A stretch of DNA of 64,000 nt. Source: Arthrobacter sp. NtRootA1 (GTDB lineage: Bacteria > Actinomycetota > Actinomycetes > Actinomycetales > Micrococcaceae). Shown here piece by piece: positions 24,024 to 32,504 of the stretch. Under the pieces are notes generated by a model that saw only the letters and a list, made by a program, of their open reading frames with translations, was not told where the DNA came from and searched no databases. Position numbers and translations under genes: made by a program. Each line of letters starts with the position of its first letter. Positions within the stretch are counted from its first letter, which is position 1. The stretch is taken from positions 4,960,001-5,024,000 of the forward strand of contig NZ_AP024630.1 in assembly GCF_019976975.1 (NCBI RefSeq), written 5' to 3'.

Positions 24024-26171
24024 TCAGGCATGCACCACCAGCATGTCGGCATCTATTTCCCCGTCCGGGAAGAAGCATGCAAACTCCTGTTGACCTTCTG
24101 AAGCAAGTGGCGGCTCCAGAGTAAGGCACTTCTCCTGCTTGGCGGCAGGTAGTGCGGCGAATACGGGGCAACGCGTTGCGAAATTGCAACCCTTCGGCGC
24201 GTCAAGCGGGCTGGGCAGGTCGCCCTGCAGAATGATCCGTTCACGCGTGCGTTCCAGATTGGGATCGGGTACCGGGATCGCAGAGAGCAGGGCCCTGGTG
24301 TAGGGATGCCGCGGATTGTCGAACACTTCGTCCACATCGCCGGTCTCCACGATCTTGCCTAGGTACATCACAGCCACGCGGTCCGAGATGTGGCGGACCA
24401 CGGAGAGATCATGGGCAACCATGAGGTAGCTCAGGCCCAGCTCGGCGCGAAGTTGGTCAAGCAGGTTGATGACACCAGCCTGGACCGAAACATCCAAAGC
24501 GGAGACTGGCTCATCCAGCACCACCAGTTTCGGATTCACTGCGAGCGCCCGCGCAATGCCGATGCGCTGGCGCTGCCCCCCGGAGAACTGGTTGGGGAAA
24601 CGGTTCACGTGGTCCGCCTGCAGGCCCACGAGCCGCATGAGTTCCATGATGCGCTTCCGGACGGCGGCCCTTGGCATGCCGAGGTTTTCCAGCGGCTCAG
24701 CCAGGACCTCGTACACCGTGAAGCGCGGATCCAGCGCACCCGTGGGGTCCTGGAACACCATCTGCATTTCCTTGCGCATGGCCATTTTGGTCTTGGAGTC
24801 GGTGGCCACCTTATTGCTGACGCCGCCAATGACCACTTCGCCCACTTGGTCCGGGTGGAACTCCATGATCTCCAGCAGTGTGGTGGTCTTGCCGCAGCCG
24901 GACTCGCCCACGATTGAGAGGCATTCACCTTCACGGATGTCGAAGCTGAGCCCGTCAACGGCTTTCACTGTGCCGATGCGGCGCTTGATGAGCGCGCCCT
25001 TGAGCAGTGGGAAGTGTTTCTTGACGTCCTTGAGCTCAAGGACCTTCTCGCGCTCAAGCCGGGCAACGCCGTCGAACTTTGAAACGGGCTTGGCCGGCGC
25101 CTGGAAAATCGCGTGGGCATTAGCTTCGCCGGAGAGTTCGTCCGTTTTGATGCAGGCAGCCCTGTGGCCTTCGGAGCCTGGCACCGAAACGGGTTCGGGC
25201 TCACCGTGCAGGCAGGCATCGCTGGCGAGCGGGCAGCGCGGTGCGAAGGAGCAGCCGGTTACGGGCAGTGCCAGGTTGGGCGGCGTGCCTTCGATCGGAA
25301 CCAGTGACTGTTTATTGGCAGTGTCGACGCGTGGCACGGCGCCGAGGAGACCCATGCTGTACGGCATGCGGGGGTTGTAATAGATGTCCTCCACGGTCCC
25401 GGTTTCCACCGGCTTGCCTGCGTACATGACCATGATGTCGTCCGCCATGCCCGCTACGACGCCGAGGTCGTGCGTAATCATGACGACGGCGGCCCCGGTC
25501 TCCTCTTGCGCGGTGTGAAGGACTTCCAACACCTGCGCCTGGATGGTGACGTCCAGCGCCGTCGTCGGTTCATCCGCGATGAGGACCCGCGGATCGTTGG
25601 CAATCGCAATGGCGATCATCACGCGCTGGCGCATGCCCCCGGAGAATTCGTGCGGGAATGCCTTCAGCCGGTCCTTGGGGCTCGGGATGCCCACCATCCG
25701 CAGAAGTTCGACGGCGCGGGCTTCTTTAGCCTGTTTGCTCATGGTGGGGTTGTGGACGGTGAGGGCCTCGATGATCTGGTTCCCCACGGTGTAGACGGGG
25801 GTCAGCGACGACAGCGGGTCCTGGAACACCATGGCGATATCGCTGCCACGGTGCTTGCACATCGCTTTGTCGCTGAGGCCGAGGAGTTCCTTGCCCTTGT
25901 AACGCACGGAGCCGGAGATGTCCGCGGTCTCGGGGAGGAGTCCCATGATGGCCATGGACGTCACAGACTTTCCCGAGCCCGATTCGCCCACGATGCCCAG
26001 GGTTTTTCCGGGCATGAGGTCGAAGTCCACACCGCGCACGGCGTGGACAACGCCGTTTTCAGAATTGAAGCGGACGTTGAGGTCCCGGACGCTCAGGACG
26101 GCGTCGCCGGGGGCGTAGAGGCCGGCGTCACGAAGACGCTCCGCGGGAGTGTGGGAGATGTTGGTGCTCAT
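24024..26171 (-). CDS. Fused dual ATP-binding protein of a Dpp/Opp-type ABC transporter
   Basis: 715 residues from ATG 26171, which overlaps the permease stop (ATGA); the longer upstream frame is the wrong frame over the permease. Two complete ATPase modules are joined. Module one has GESGSGKSVTS, FSGGMRQRVMIAIAIA and VLIADEPTTALD. Module two has GESGCGKTTTL, FSGGQRQRIGIARALA and LVVLDEPVSALD. Each has a Cys-containing oligopeptide C-terminal segment (GCSFAPRCPLASDAC and GCNFATRCPVFAAL). It corresponds to DppD and DppF in one chain and powers the adjacent permeases. Confidence 0.93.
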   Translation of the reverse strand: MSTNISHTPAERLRDAGLYAPGDAVLSVRDLNVRFNSENGVVHAVRGVDFDLMPGKTLGIVGESGSGKSVTSMAIMGLLPETADISGSVRYKGKELLGLSDKAMCKHRGSDIAMVFQDPLSSLTPVYTVGNQIIEALTVHNPTMSKQAKEARAVELLRMVGIPSPKDRLKAFPHEFSGGMRQRVMIAIAIANDPRVLIADEPTTALDVTIQAQVLEVLHTAQEETGAAVVMITHDLGVVAGMADDIMVMYAGKPVETGTVEDIYYNPRMPYSMGLLGAVPRVDTANKQSLVPIEGTPPNLALPVTGCSFAPRCPLASDACLHGEPEPVSVPGSEGHRAACIKTDELSGEANAHAIFQAPAKPVSKFDGVARLEREKVLELKDVKKHFPLLKGALIKRRIGTVKAVDGLSFDIREGECLSIVGESGCGKTTTLLEIMEFHPDQVGEVVIGGVSNKVATDSKTKMAMRKEMQMVFQDPTGALDPRFTVYEVLAEPLENLGMPRAAVRKRIMELMRLVGLQADHVNRFPNQFSGGQRQRIGIARALAVNPKLVVLDEPVSALDVSVQAGVINLLDQLRAELGLSYLMVAHDLSVVRHISDRVAVMYLGKIVETGDVDEVFDNPRHPYTRALLSAIPVPDPNLERTRERIILQGDLPSPLDAPKGCNFATRCPVFAALPAAKQEKCLTLEPPLASEGQQEFACFFPDGEIDADMLVVHA

Positions 26172-27130
26172 TTGATGGTCTTCTTTGCGGTCTTGGTCTT
26201 CGCGCGGCCGATGGAACTTGAACTGGGATCGAAGGCGTCGCGGAGGCCGTCGTTCATCATGGCCAGCGAACCGGTCAGGAGGAACATGACGGTCAGCGGA
26301 ACCCAGAACATCCATGGGAACGAGGACACCTGGCCGGTGGCTTGGCCGATGAGGACTCCCAGGCTGACGTCGGGGAGCTTGATGCCGATGCCGATGAAGG
26401 AGAACGCCACTTCGGCCAGCACTGCCCCGGTGATACCGCGGGTGAAATCGAGGACCAGGAGTGAGCCGATGTTCGGAACGAGGTGACGCCACACGATTTT
26501 TCGGGAGGGAACACCCATATACTTGGCGGCTTTGACGTAGTCCCGCTGCATGAGTGACATCGACAAAGAACGCACCAGTCGGGCGGTGCCCATCCAGCTG
26601 AAGAACAGCAAAACAATGATCAGCAGGAGCCAACTGGGAAGGTTCTTCAGTCCGCCGCCCCCACTGGTGGCCACTGCGACCACCAGAATGGCCGGCATCA
26701 TGATGAGGGCTTCAAGGATGAACAACATCACGGCGTCCACTTTGCCGCCGAAGAACGCCATGGTGCAGCCGTAGACGGCGGAAATGAGGACAGATACGCC
26801 GCCCACGATCAGGCCGATGAAGATCGAGATCCGCGTGCCTTCAACGATGAGCGCCATGAGGTCGATACCCGCTTGGGACGTGCCTAGGAAGTGATCGGGT
26901 GACGGTCCCATTCCGATGTTGAGGGGATCAATCGTGTCCTTGTCCCAGGGTGTCAGGAACCCGCCGAACAGGGAGAAGAGGAACAGCGCCAGGAAGATGA
27001 ACAAACCGGCGACGGCGGTACGGTTCCGCATGAAACGGCGGAAGATGATGCGGGACTTCCCAATCACGACGTCCTGGTCGGCAGCCCTTGACTCGTCGAT
27101 TTCCGCAATGGGATCAATGATGTTCGTCAT
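26168..27130 (-). CDS. ABC transporter permease (DppC/OppC-like)
   Basis: 320 residues from ATG 27130, whose A is shared with the TAA of the upstream permease gene (TAATG). An N-terminal OppC-type helix (VAGLFIFLALFLFSLFGGFL) and the permease core with the loop MQRDYVKAAKYMGVPSRKIV mark the subunit. The C-terminus is basic (GRAKTKTAKKTIK). It acts with the DppB-like permease and the fused ATPase. Confidence 0.91.
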   Translation of the reverse strand: MTNIIDPIAEIDESRAADQDVVIGKSRIIFRRFMRNRTAVAGLFIFLALFLFSLFGGFLTPWDKDTIDPLNIGMGPSPDHFLGTSQAGIDLMALIVEGTRISIFIGLIVGGVSVLISAVYGCTMAFFGGKVDAVMLFILEALIMMPAILVVAVATSGGGGLKNLPSWLLLIIVLLFFSWMGTARLVRSLSMSLMQRDYVKAAKYMGVPSRKIVWRHLVPNIGSLLVLDFTRGITGAVLAEVAFSFIGIGIKLPDVSLGVLIGQATGQVSSFPWMFWVPLTVMFLLTGSLAMMNDGLRDAFDPSSSSIGRAKTKTAKKTIK

Positions 27131-28113
27131 TACTGGACCCTCACTCGTGGATCCACCAGCGTCGTCGCGAAGTCGGCAAGGATGGCGCCGATCGCGAAGA
27201 TCACCGACCCGTAGGCCAGTGTGGCCGTGGCGACGTTGACGTCTTGAAGCCCGATTGACTGGATACTCCACAGGCCAATGCCGGGCCAGGCGAAGATCGC
27301 CTCGGCAAAGAAGCCGCCGGTGAAGATCGCGGGGATGGTGAAGGCGATGCTCTGTGCCACGGGAATGAAGGACACCCGCAGGGCATGCCTGCGGATGGCT
27401 TGGTTGCGGGTAAGTCCTTTTGCCCTGGCGGTGCGGACGAAGTCGGCATTCACGTTGTCCAGGAGATACTGCCTCTGGGCGATCTGGTAACCGGCCCAAC
27501 CGAAGATGGTCATTGCGAAGGTGGGCACGGCGTAGTGGGCAACGAGGTCAACGAAAGCCGGCCAGCCCGGCTCGATCCCCGGCGTCGAGATGCCCGTGAC
27601 GAAAAAGATGCGCTGGCCTACGGTTTCGTTGACGCTGATGGCGCCCAACTGGACCAGGAAGTAGGCGATCGGCGCTGGAAGGATGTGCACCAGGTAGCTG
27701 TAGGACGTGATGACGCGGTCCTGGTACTTGTATTGCCGCGCCGCTGAATAAACGCCGAGCGCGACGCCGATGATCAGCGTCAGGATGATGGAGGCGATAA
27801 ACAGCCTGGTTGAAACAAGTACCCGGTCAGCGAATTCGGCGTTGACGAATGCCCCGTTTGGGCTGCGGCCCCAATCCCAGCGGGTGATGATGCCGCCGAG
27901 CCAACCAATGTAGCGTTCCCAAGGAGTGGCGTCAGGGTCCAGGCCGAGTCCACGGAAAGAGGCGGCTACTTGTTCCGGGGTTGGCCGGGGGATCTTCTCC
28001 TGTTCCAGGACCGCCGGTTTGAGCGTTGATACTGCCAGGAAATAGCCCGCGCTCGTGGTCAGGAAGATCATGATCAGGTAGATGCCCGACCGCTTTGTCA
28101 GATATTTCAGCAT
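27130..28113 (-). CDS. ABC transporter permease (DppB/OppB-like)
   Basis: 327 residues, first gene of the second importer operon. The first helix is IYLIMIFLTTSAGYFLAVST, followed by a longer-than-usual outer loop (residues 31-95) containing RPTPEQVAASFRGLGLDP. The permease loop NADFVRTARAKGLTRNQAIR is the ATPase contact. The operon promoter must lie in the 335-nt region upstream. Confidence 0.9.
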   Translation of the reverse strand: MLKYLTKRSGIYLIMIFLTTSAGYFLAVSTLKPAVLEQEKIPRPTPEQVAASFRGLGLDPDATPWERYIGWLGGIITRWDWGRSPNGAFVNAEFADRVLVSTRLFIASIILTLIIGVALGVYSAARQYKYQDRVITSYSYLVHILPAPIAYFLVQLGAISVNETVGQRIFFVTGISTPGIEPGWPAFVDLVAHYAVPTFAMTIFGWAGYQIAQRQYLLDNVNADFVRTARAKGLTRNQAIRRHALRVSFIPVAQSIAFTIPAIFTGGFFAEAIFAWPGIGLWSIQSIGLQDVNVATATLAYGSVIFAIGAILADFATTLVDPRVRVQ

Positions 28114-28448
28114 GTCGGGCGGCTGCCCTGGATCGTGGCAAAGCTCAATGCTCGTCCTTCCGCGGTTCCCGGCTGTGGCCGGCGTCAGCTACGAATTGGC
28201 GCAGCGGGCAGTTTGGGTCCCCCAGCGCCCCTTCCGTGATCACCGAGCCATGTATGGCATGGGTCACATTCAAGAGGAAACTACCACAATAACTGCTTCA
28301 CGTTTCGTTCAATGAGGGCCCGTTTCGTGCCTGCAGCCAGATTGTTATCTGGGCCCGCGTCACGATTTGGACGTCGGCGACACTATGGCGCGTACTGCCC
28401 CACTCGCGTTGTGAGGCCTCAGCGGGCGCTAACGAAGACGAACTTGAG
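28114..28448. other. Intergenic region upstream of the second importer
   Basis: The 335 nt between the importer's first gene and the TetR gene stop contain no supported coding sequence. On the minus strand TTGAAC near 28311 could be a -35 element for the importer, but no -10 with good spacing was found. No strong inverted repeat was noticed. Confidence 0.5.
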
Positions 28449-29063
28449 CTAGGAAGATCGCATGAGGCGCGCGACGAGTTCGCGCCAGGATTCCGTGAGC
28501 CTCTTCGGCGAGATGCCGTGAACCCTCACGTCGTTGACGATTCGTTCCGGGTCCAGCGCGGAAAGCAGCGACATCGCCATGACCCACGGATCCGCGATAT
28601 CCGCCTCCCGCAGCAGGACCTCGATGTGCCGGTGGGCAAGGACCGTAGCCGGGACATCAAAGCGATTCCGGGCATTGGTTGCGGCCGCTTTCAGGAGCTC
28701 ACCATTTTCCAGGACGAAGTAGATGCGGCCCTCGCCGAAGGCCATCAGCCGTTCGCTGGGGGTCCCGCCCGGACCCAAGGGTGGTGGACCAAACATGAAG
28801 CCGCGCTGGAATTCAGATTCAGAGTCACTCAGAAGGGTCATCATCAGGCCGGCCCTGCTACCGAAGCGACGGAACACGGTTCCCTTGCCAACCTGGGCCT
28901 TGCAGGCGAGCGCGTCCATGGTGAGTGCTTCCACGCCGAACTCGTCAACCAACTCGCGGGCAGCGCAAAGGAGTCGCTCGCGATTCCGGGCGGCATCGCT
29001 GCGCTCATGCGGCGGACCGAAGGGCACGTCCGGCTGGATTGGGATCGAGCTCACAAGAAACAT
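28449..29063 (-). CDS. TetR-family transcriptional regulator
   Basis: 204 residues. The N-terminal HTH is ARELVDEFGVEALTMDALAC with KAQVGKGTVFRRFGSRAGLM. The C-terminal ligand domain includes AFGEGRIYFVLENGELLKAA. It is divergent from a NADPH-dependent FMN reductase gene with 77 bp between starts, and that gap contains a perfect 20-bp palindrome. It probably represses itself and the reductase, with a quinone or other electrophile as a likely inducer (inference from similar pairs). Confidence 0.92.
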   Translation of the reverse strand: MFLVSSIPIQPDVPFGPPHERSDAARNRERLLCAARELVDEFGVEALTMDALACKAQVGKGTVFRRFGSRAGLMMTLLSDSESEFQRGFMFGPPPLGPGGTPSERLMAFGEGRIYFVLENGELLKAAATNARNRFDVPATVLAHRHIEVLLREADIADPWVMAMSLLSALDPERIVNDVRVHGISPKRLTESWRELVARLMRSS

Positions 29064-29081
29064 TCTAGACCCGGGAATAGA

Positions 29082-29101
29082 AAACGGACCGCGGTCCGTT
29101 T
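29082..29101. promoter_or_regulatory. Putative TetR operator
   Basis: AAACGGACCGCGGTCCGTTT is a perfect 20-bp palindrome, 18 bp upstream of the TetR start and 39 bp upstream of the reductase start. Length and symmetry suit a TetR dimer pair. It would block both promoters. Confidence 0.85.
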
Positions 29102-29140
29102 AGTATCAGTGAAGGTCCAAACACTTACTAAGGAGACACC

Positions 29141-29707
29141 ATGTCAAAGAGCACCGTTCTTACCCTCGTCGGCAGCCTCCGCGCTGATTCCCACAACAAG
29201 AAGCTCGCCGAAGCCATCCAGCTGAACGCACCGGAAAACGTCGAAGTCCAGATCCACGATTCCCTCGGCACCATCCCGTTCTACAACGAAGACATCGACG
29301 TCGAAGGCCAGGTTCCCGCCGAAGCTGCGGCCCTTCGCGCTGCGGCAGCAAACGCCGACGCCCTTCTCCTCGTCACCCCCGAGCACAACGGCACCATGCC
29401 TGCATCGCTGAAGAACGCCATCGACTGGCTGTCCCGCCCCTACGGCGCCGGCGCACTCAGTGGCAAGCCGACCGCCGTCGTCGGAACCGCTTTCGGTCAG
29501 TTCGGTGGCGTATGGGCGCAGGACGAAGCCCGCAAGGCCGCAGGCATTGCCGGCGCCAAGGTCCTCGAGGACGTCAAGCTCGCCGTCCCGGGTTCCATGA
29601 TCCGCTTCGCTGAGCTCCACCCGAAGGACGACGCCGAGGTTGTTGAGCAGATCAAGGGTATCTTCGAGCCCCTGACCGCCGTTCAGGAAGAAGAAGCCGC
29701 AGCCTAG
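29141..29707 (+). CDS. NADPH-dependent FMN reductase / NAD(P)H-dependent oxidoreductase
   Basis: 188 residues, with AAGGAG about 6 nt upstream of the ATG. Flavodoxin-like signature residues are present: GSLRADSHNKKLAEA binds the FMN phosphate, and TPEHNGTMPASLKNAIDWLS is the classic second FMN loop. The family reduces flavins, quinones, azo compounds or chromate. Divergence from a TetR gene suggests induction by a toxic quinone or electrophile. A Glu/Ala-rich tail is unremarkable. Confidence 0.92.
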   Translation: MSKSTVLTLVGSLRADSHNKKLAEAIQLNAPENVEVQIHDSLGTIPFYNEDIDVEGQVPAEAAALRAAAANADALLLVTPEHNGTMPASLKNAIDWLSRPYGAGALSGKPTAVVGTAFGQFGGVWAQDEARKAAGIAGAKVLEDVKLAVPGSMIRFAELHPKDDAEVVEQIKGIFEPLTAVQEEEAAA

Positions 29708-29902
29708 TTTCTTCGCTCTCCCTGCCCCTGCTCCCGCGCCTGCCACTTCGCAGTGTGGGGCGGGGGCAGGTGCGTTTCCGGGTGTCTACAGGATGCAGCG
29801 TGATCAACTCTTGTCCGAACCGTCACCGTAGCGGCATTTTGCTCCGGGTCCCACCGGCTTAACGTTGAACTACAGGCGGACGGACAGGAGCGTGGGGCTG
29901 TC

Positions 29903-30760
29903 ATGGGTGCCGGGCGGAGACCAAAAAGCACGACGGCGATCGCGGCTGCCTGCCTTGTGTTGAGTCTGTGGCTGGCTGGCTGTACTTCGGACCCAAGGAC
30001 CGCGCCCTCCGCCGATGATACTTCATCTGCTCCTGTGGTGGGGCCATCGGGTTCCTCGCGAGATGCTGCGGTGGATGAGGCTTCCGACGCCCCGTCTGCA
30101 ACATCCACCGCAACGGGAAGCGGCACTGGGACTCGTCCGGATGCACTCGCCACTCCCTCAACCCCTTCGGGCTCCAGTGGTGCTGGCTCTGGTTCTGGTT
30201 CCGGCTCGGGGTCTGGCTCTGGCTCTGGCTCTGGCTCTGGGGTGGACCCAACGCCTGGGCCGAGTGCCGCCGTCGCGCCTTTACCCGTCGCTACGCCAAG
30301 CCCTTCACCGACGGCTGTTGCACCCGTTGCCCGGGCTGCGACCGTACCCCAAGACCTGAATTTGGGGCCGGCGGTGTACTACGTTGCCGTTGACGACGGG
30401 GGCGCAAGAGGTGTTCGGTTCGGATGCAACGACAGCCTGGTGCCTGTCCGCGGCGCCCTGGTGCCCGGTGACCCCTTGACGCTGGCGCTGAGCCGCCTGC
30501 TGGAAGCTGGCATGCCCATGGACACCGGCGCGGGCCTCTATGATTCGTTGGCTAATTCCTCGTTGCACTTCGTGTCCGGCTACATCAGCGGGGCAACAGT
30601 TGTGGTGAATCTGAGTGGAACGCTGCGACCCGGTGGGGTCTGCGACATCCCGCGCATTGAAGCCCAGTTGACCCACACCATAGTCTCCGCCAGCGGGGCA
30701 TCCCGAGCCGAAATCTATGTCAATGGCAAGACTTTGTCTGAGGCGCTGAGCCTGCGCTAG
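29903..30760 (+). CDS. Secreted lipoprotein with GerMN-like C-terminal domain
   Basis: 285 residues. The lipobox LAGC follows a hydrophobic signal (AAACLVLSLWLAGC, Cys about 27). Residues 30-150 are Ser/Gly/Thr/Pro-rich, including an SG dipeptide run encoded by a hexanucleotide repeat. The C-terminal 120 residues match the GerMN pattern: LTLALSRLLEAG, VSGYISGATVVVNLSGTL, CDIPRIEAQLTHTIV and AEIYVNGKTLSEAL. In actinobacteria GerMN domains occur in LpqB-type and other envelope lipoproteins with unclear roles. It is single and convergent with the membrane protein gene that follows. Confidence 0.82.
   Translation: MGAGRRPKSTTAIAAACLVLSLWLAGCTSDPRTAPSADDTSSAPVVGPSGSSRDAAVDEASDAPSATSTATGSGTGTRPDALATPSTPSGSSGAGSGSGSGSGSGSGSGSGSGVDPTPGPSAAVAPLPVATPSPSPTAVAPVARAATVPQDLNLGPAVYYVAVDDGGARGVRFGCNDSLVPVRGALVPGDPLTLALSRLLEAGMPMDTGAGLYDSLANSSLHFVSGYISGATVVVNLSGTLRPGGVCDIPRIEAQLTHTIVSASGASRAEIYVNGKTLSEALSLR
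30180..30243 (+). repeat. Hexanucleotide repeat encoding Ser-Gly dipeptides
   Basis: A run of TGGCTC-type hexamers, the last four or so identical, encodes about ten Gly-Ser pairs in the linker of the lipoprotein. Length changes in steps of six would stay in frame, so this could vary linker length between strains. Confidence 0.85.
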
Positions 30761-30805
30761 CACGGGGACCCTCCGGATTTGTTGAGGGCTTCTGGCCGCA
30801 AGCTC

Positions 30806-31345
30806 TCAAGCTGTTGCGATAGCCAGCACGCGCCGTAGTGCCCACGCCACACGGAGCAGCGCCAATACGGACGCGAAGGTGAGGACGAAGACAACTGACT
30901 CCGGAATCCAGAGTCCCCTGGGACCATCTCCCTCCAGTACCACGGCGACAAGGGCAGCCACCACCAGCAGGCCAAGGCCCGGTATGGCGAACAGGAACAC
31001 TTCTCCGATTTGGCGGCGATGCAAGGCGGTGAGTTTCTCCAGGGGAAGCTCGCGCTGCCCGGGCGCCGCCTTTTTGCCGAGCACGTTGATGAGCATGGAG
31101 ACGCTGGTAAGCGTGAGGCCAGCGGTAGCTCCAGCCAACGTAGCGAGGGTCTGGAACAGGGTTCGACGCGCACCGGGATCGACGCCCTCCAGCATCAACG
31201 GCTGCTTCAACAGCCATGCCAAGCCCAGCCACATCAGCACAGCCAGAACCGCCCATGCATAGTCTGCTGGCGGATGGAGCAGAAACCACCTCCAGACCGT
31301 CCGGCGGCGCCCGGCGTGCTCTACGTCAACGTCGTACAAGCTCAT
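30806..31345 (-). CDS. Four-helix membrane protein, second gene of an unknown two-gene module
   Basis: 179 residues from ATG 31345, which lies 20 bases inside the end of the upstream gene. Helices are predicted at about 25-45 (AWAVLAVLMWLGLAWLL), 60-90 (TLATLAGATAGLTLTSVSML), 115-138 (EVFLFAIPGLGLLVVAALVA) and 148-172 (VVFVLTFASVLALLRVAWAL). The N-terminus and the loop GKKAAPGQRELPLEKLTALH are polar. No enzyme motif is seen. The tight overlap with the soluble protein gene argues for a joint function. A membrane effector or transporter-like role cannot be distinguished. Confidence 0.75.
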   Translation of the reverse strand: MSLYDVDVEHAGRRRTVWRWFLLHPPADYAWAVLAVLMWLGLAWLLKQPLMLEGVDPGARRTLFQTLATLAGATAGLTLTSVSMLINVLGKKAAPGQRELPLEKLTALHRRQIGEVFLFAIPGLGLLVVAALVAVVLEGDGPRGLWIPESVVFVLTFASVLALLRVAWALRRVLAIATA

Positions 31346-32393
31346 GGTCCGCGCCGCCTTCTGATCCCTCCGCTGGTTTCGCGTCCCCAGGTTTCGCCTC
31401 GGCGGGTTCCTCCTTTGTGACCGCAGCCAGGGCTTCCCGCACTGCGGCCATCCCACCTGCGACGATGTCCGGCACAGGGACCGAATCTGCAGAGCCTCTG
31501 ATTTCCGGCAGTGTGAGGGCGAAGAATGCTTCGTTATCCCTGGCCTGTCTGTTGAGAATTGCGACTGCCTCAGCAGCGGACTTCCGGGGGTCGTTGAAAA
31601 CGTCGGGATCCACTTCGATGTGGGAGATGAAACGCTCCTTCAGGAGATCGACCACCTCGCGGTCGCCGGTCAGGGAGTCTTTGCCCTCGGCTACCACGTA
31701 GTCGAAGTGCTCTACCGAGCCTGCCCTCCGGAACAGGTCAATCAGTTGCTGGATGCGGTCCCGGATCCGCTGCTTGTCCTCGGCCCTTCCCGAACGGCCC
31801 ACGCTCAGGGAAATCCGGAAGGTTCCCTCGGTCACCAGGCGCGAGGCACTCTCCAGAACGTCAGCCCATTCTCCCTCCATCAACTTTCCCGAGAGGCGTT
31901 CAGCAGGAAGAGCGAACTCGAAGCGACTCACCTCAAGCCTGGTGAGGATCTCCTCGATATCCTCGCAGACCACCGGAACCAACCCAGGCTCGAGCCCCAA
32001 CATGCCTTCGAGGTACTCCCCCATCCTGGAAGCCCGCGGGCCATTGCCGCTGGTGAGCACGGCGATGACGTTGCGTTTGAGGAAGGCAAAGTAGGTGGTT
32101 TCCAGAAGATGGTCGCCCGGCGCCAAGGGGAGGGGCTTGCGGCGTCCGAGCGCATCTCCAACGCTGGGCAGGTTGCTGCTGCGGACCCGATCCAGGAGGA
32201 TCACCGGATGCGGTGAGAAGGATGCAGTCTGAGCGACCAGCACCGTGCCGTCCATGCCGATGAAATGCCTGTCCGTCCCAGCCTCTTGTGCCTTCTTGAG
32301 TACCTCGGCCACGCGGCGCGCCGGAAACGGAGCGCGCAGATCCTCGCCATTCAGTTGGTCAATGCGCCAGAACTGCACACTGCGTCTTGCCAT
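31326..32393 (-). CDS. Uncharacterised soluble protein (DUF6731-like pattern), first gene of a two-gene module
   Basis: 355 residues from ATG 32393 (MARRSVQFWRIDQ), preferred over ATG 32453 because the ordered domain begins there. The sequence is globular, with ETTYFAFLKRNVIAVLTSGN, GPRASRMGEYLEGMLG and a C-terminal half rich in Arg/Asp helices (EDKQRIRDRIQQLIDLFRRA). The NVIA-GPR-YL pattern recalls a family of uncharacterised proteins such as DUF6731, a weak recollection that needs an HMM check. The tail is Glu/Ala/Lys-rich (EEPAEAKPGDAKPAEG). It overlaps the membrane-protein gene by 20 bp. Confidence 0.75.
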   Translation of the reverse strand: MARRSVQFWRIDQLNGEDLRAPFPARRVAEVLKKAQEAGTDRHFIGMDGTVLVAQTASFSPHPVILLDRVRSSNLPSVGDALGRRKPLPLAPGDHLLETTYFAFLKRNVIAVLTSGNGPRASRMGEYLEGMLGLEPGLVPVVCEDIEEILTRLEVSRFEFALPAERLSGKLMEGEWADVLESASRLVTEGTFRISLSVGRSGRAEDKQRIRDRIQQLIDLFRRAGSVEHFDYVVAEGKDSLTGDREVVDLLKERFISHIEVDPDVFNDPRKSAAEAVAILNRQARDNEAFFALTLPEIRGSADSVPVPDIVAGGMAAVREALAAVTKEEPAEAKPGDAKPAEGSEGGADHELVRR

Positions 32394-32504
32394 CCGCCCT
32401 CCCCGGCCCGCGGTCTTTGCTACTGATTCCAAGCTAATGGCGGGGTAAGACATTAAAGCCGGGTTCCGCCGTCGTGCGCTTTCCTCTGCCGCAAACCGCG
32501 CTGC

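Noticed and set aside
22377..24101. Plus-strand open frame of 574 codons
   Set aside because: It is antisense to the binding-protein gene with a valid lipobox and family-5 motifs, and has no ribosome binding site or recognisable domain.
29721..29770. CCTGCCCC...GGGGCAGG as terminator of the FMN reductase gene
   Set aside because: The loop is over 30 nt and no T run follows, so I could not support it as a defined terminator although it may contribute.
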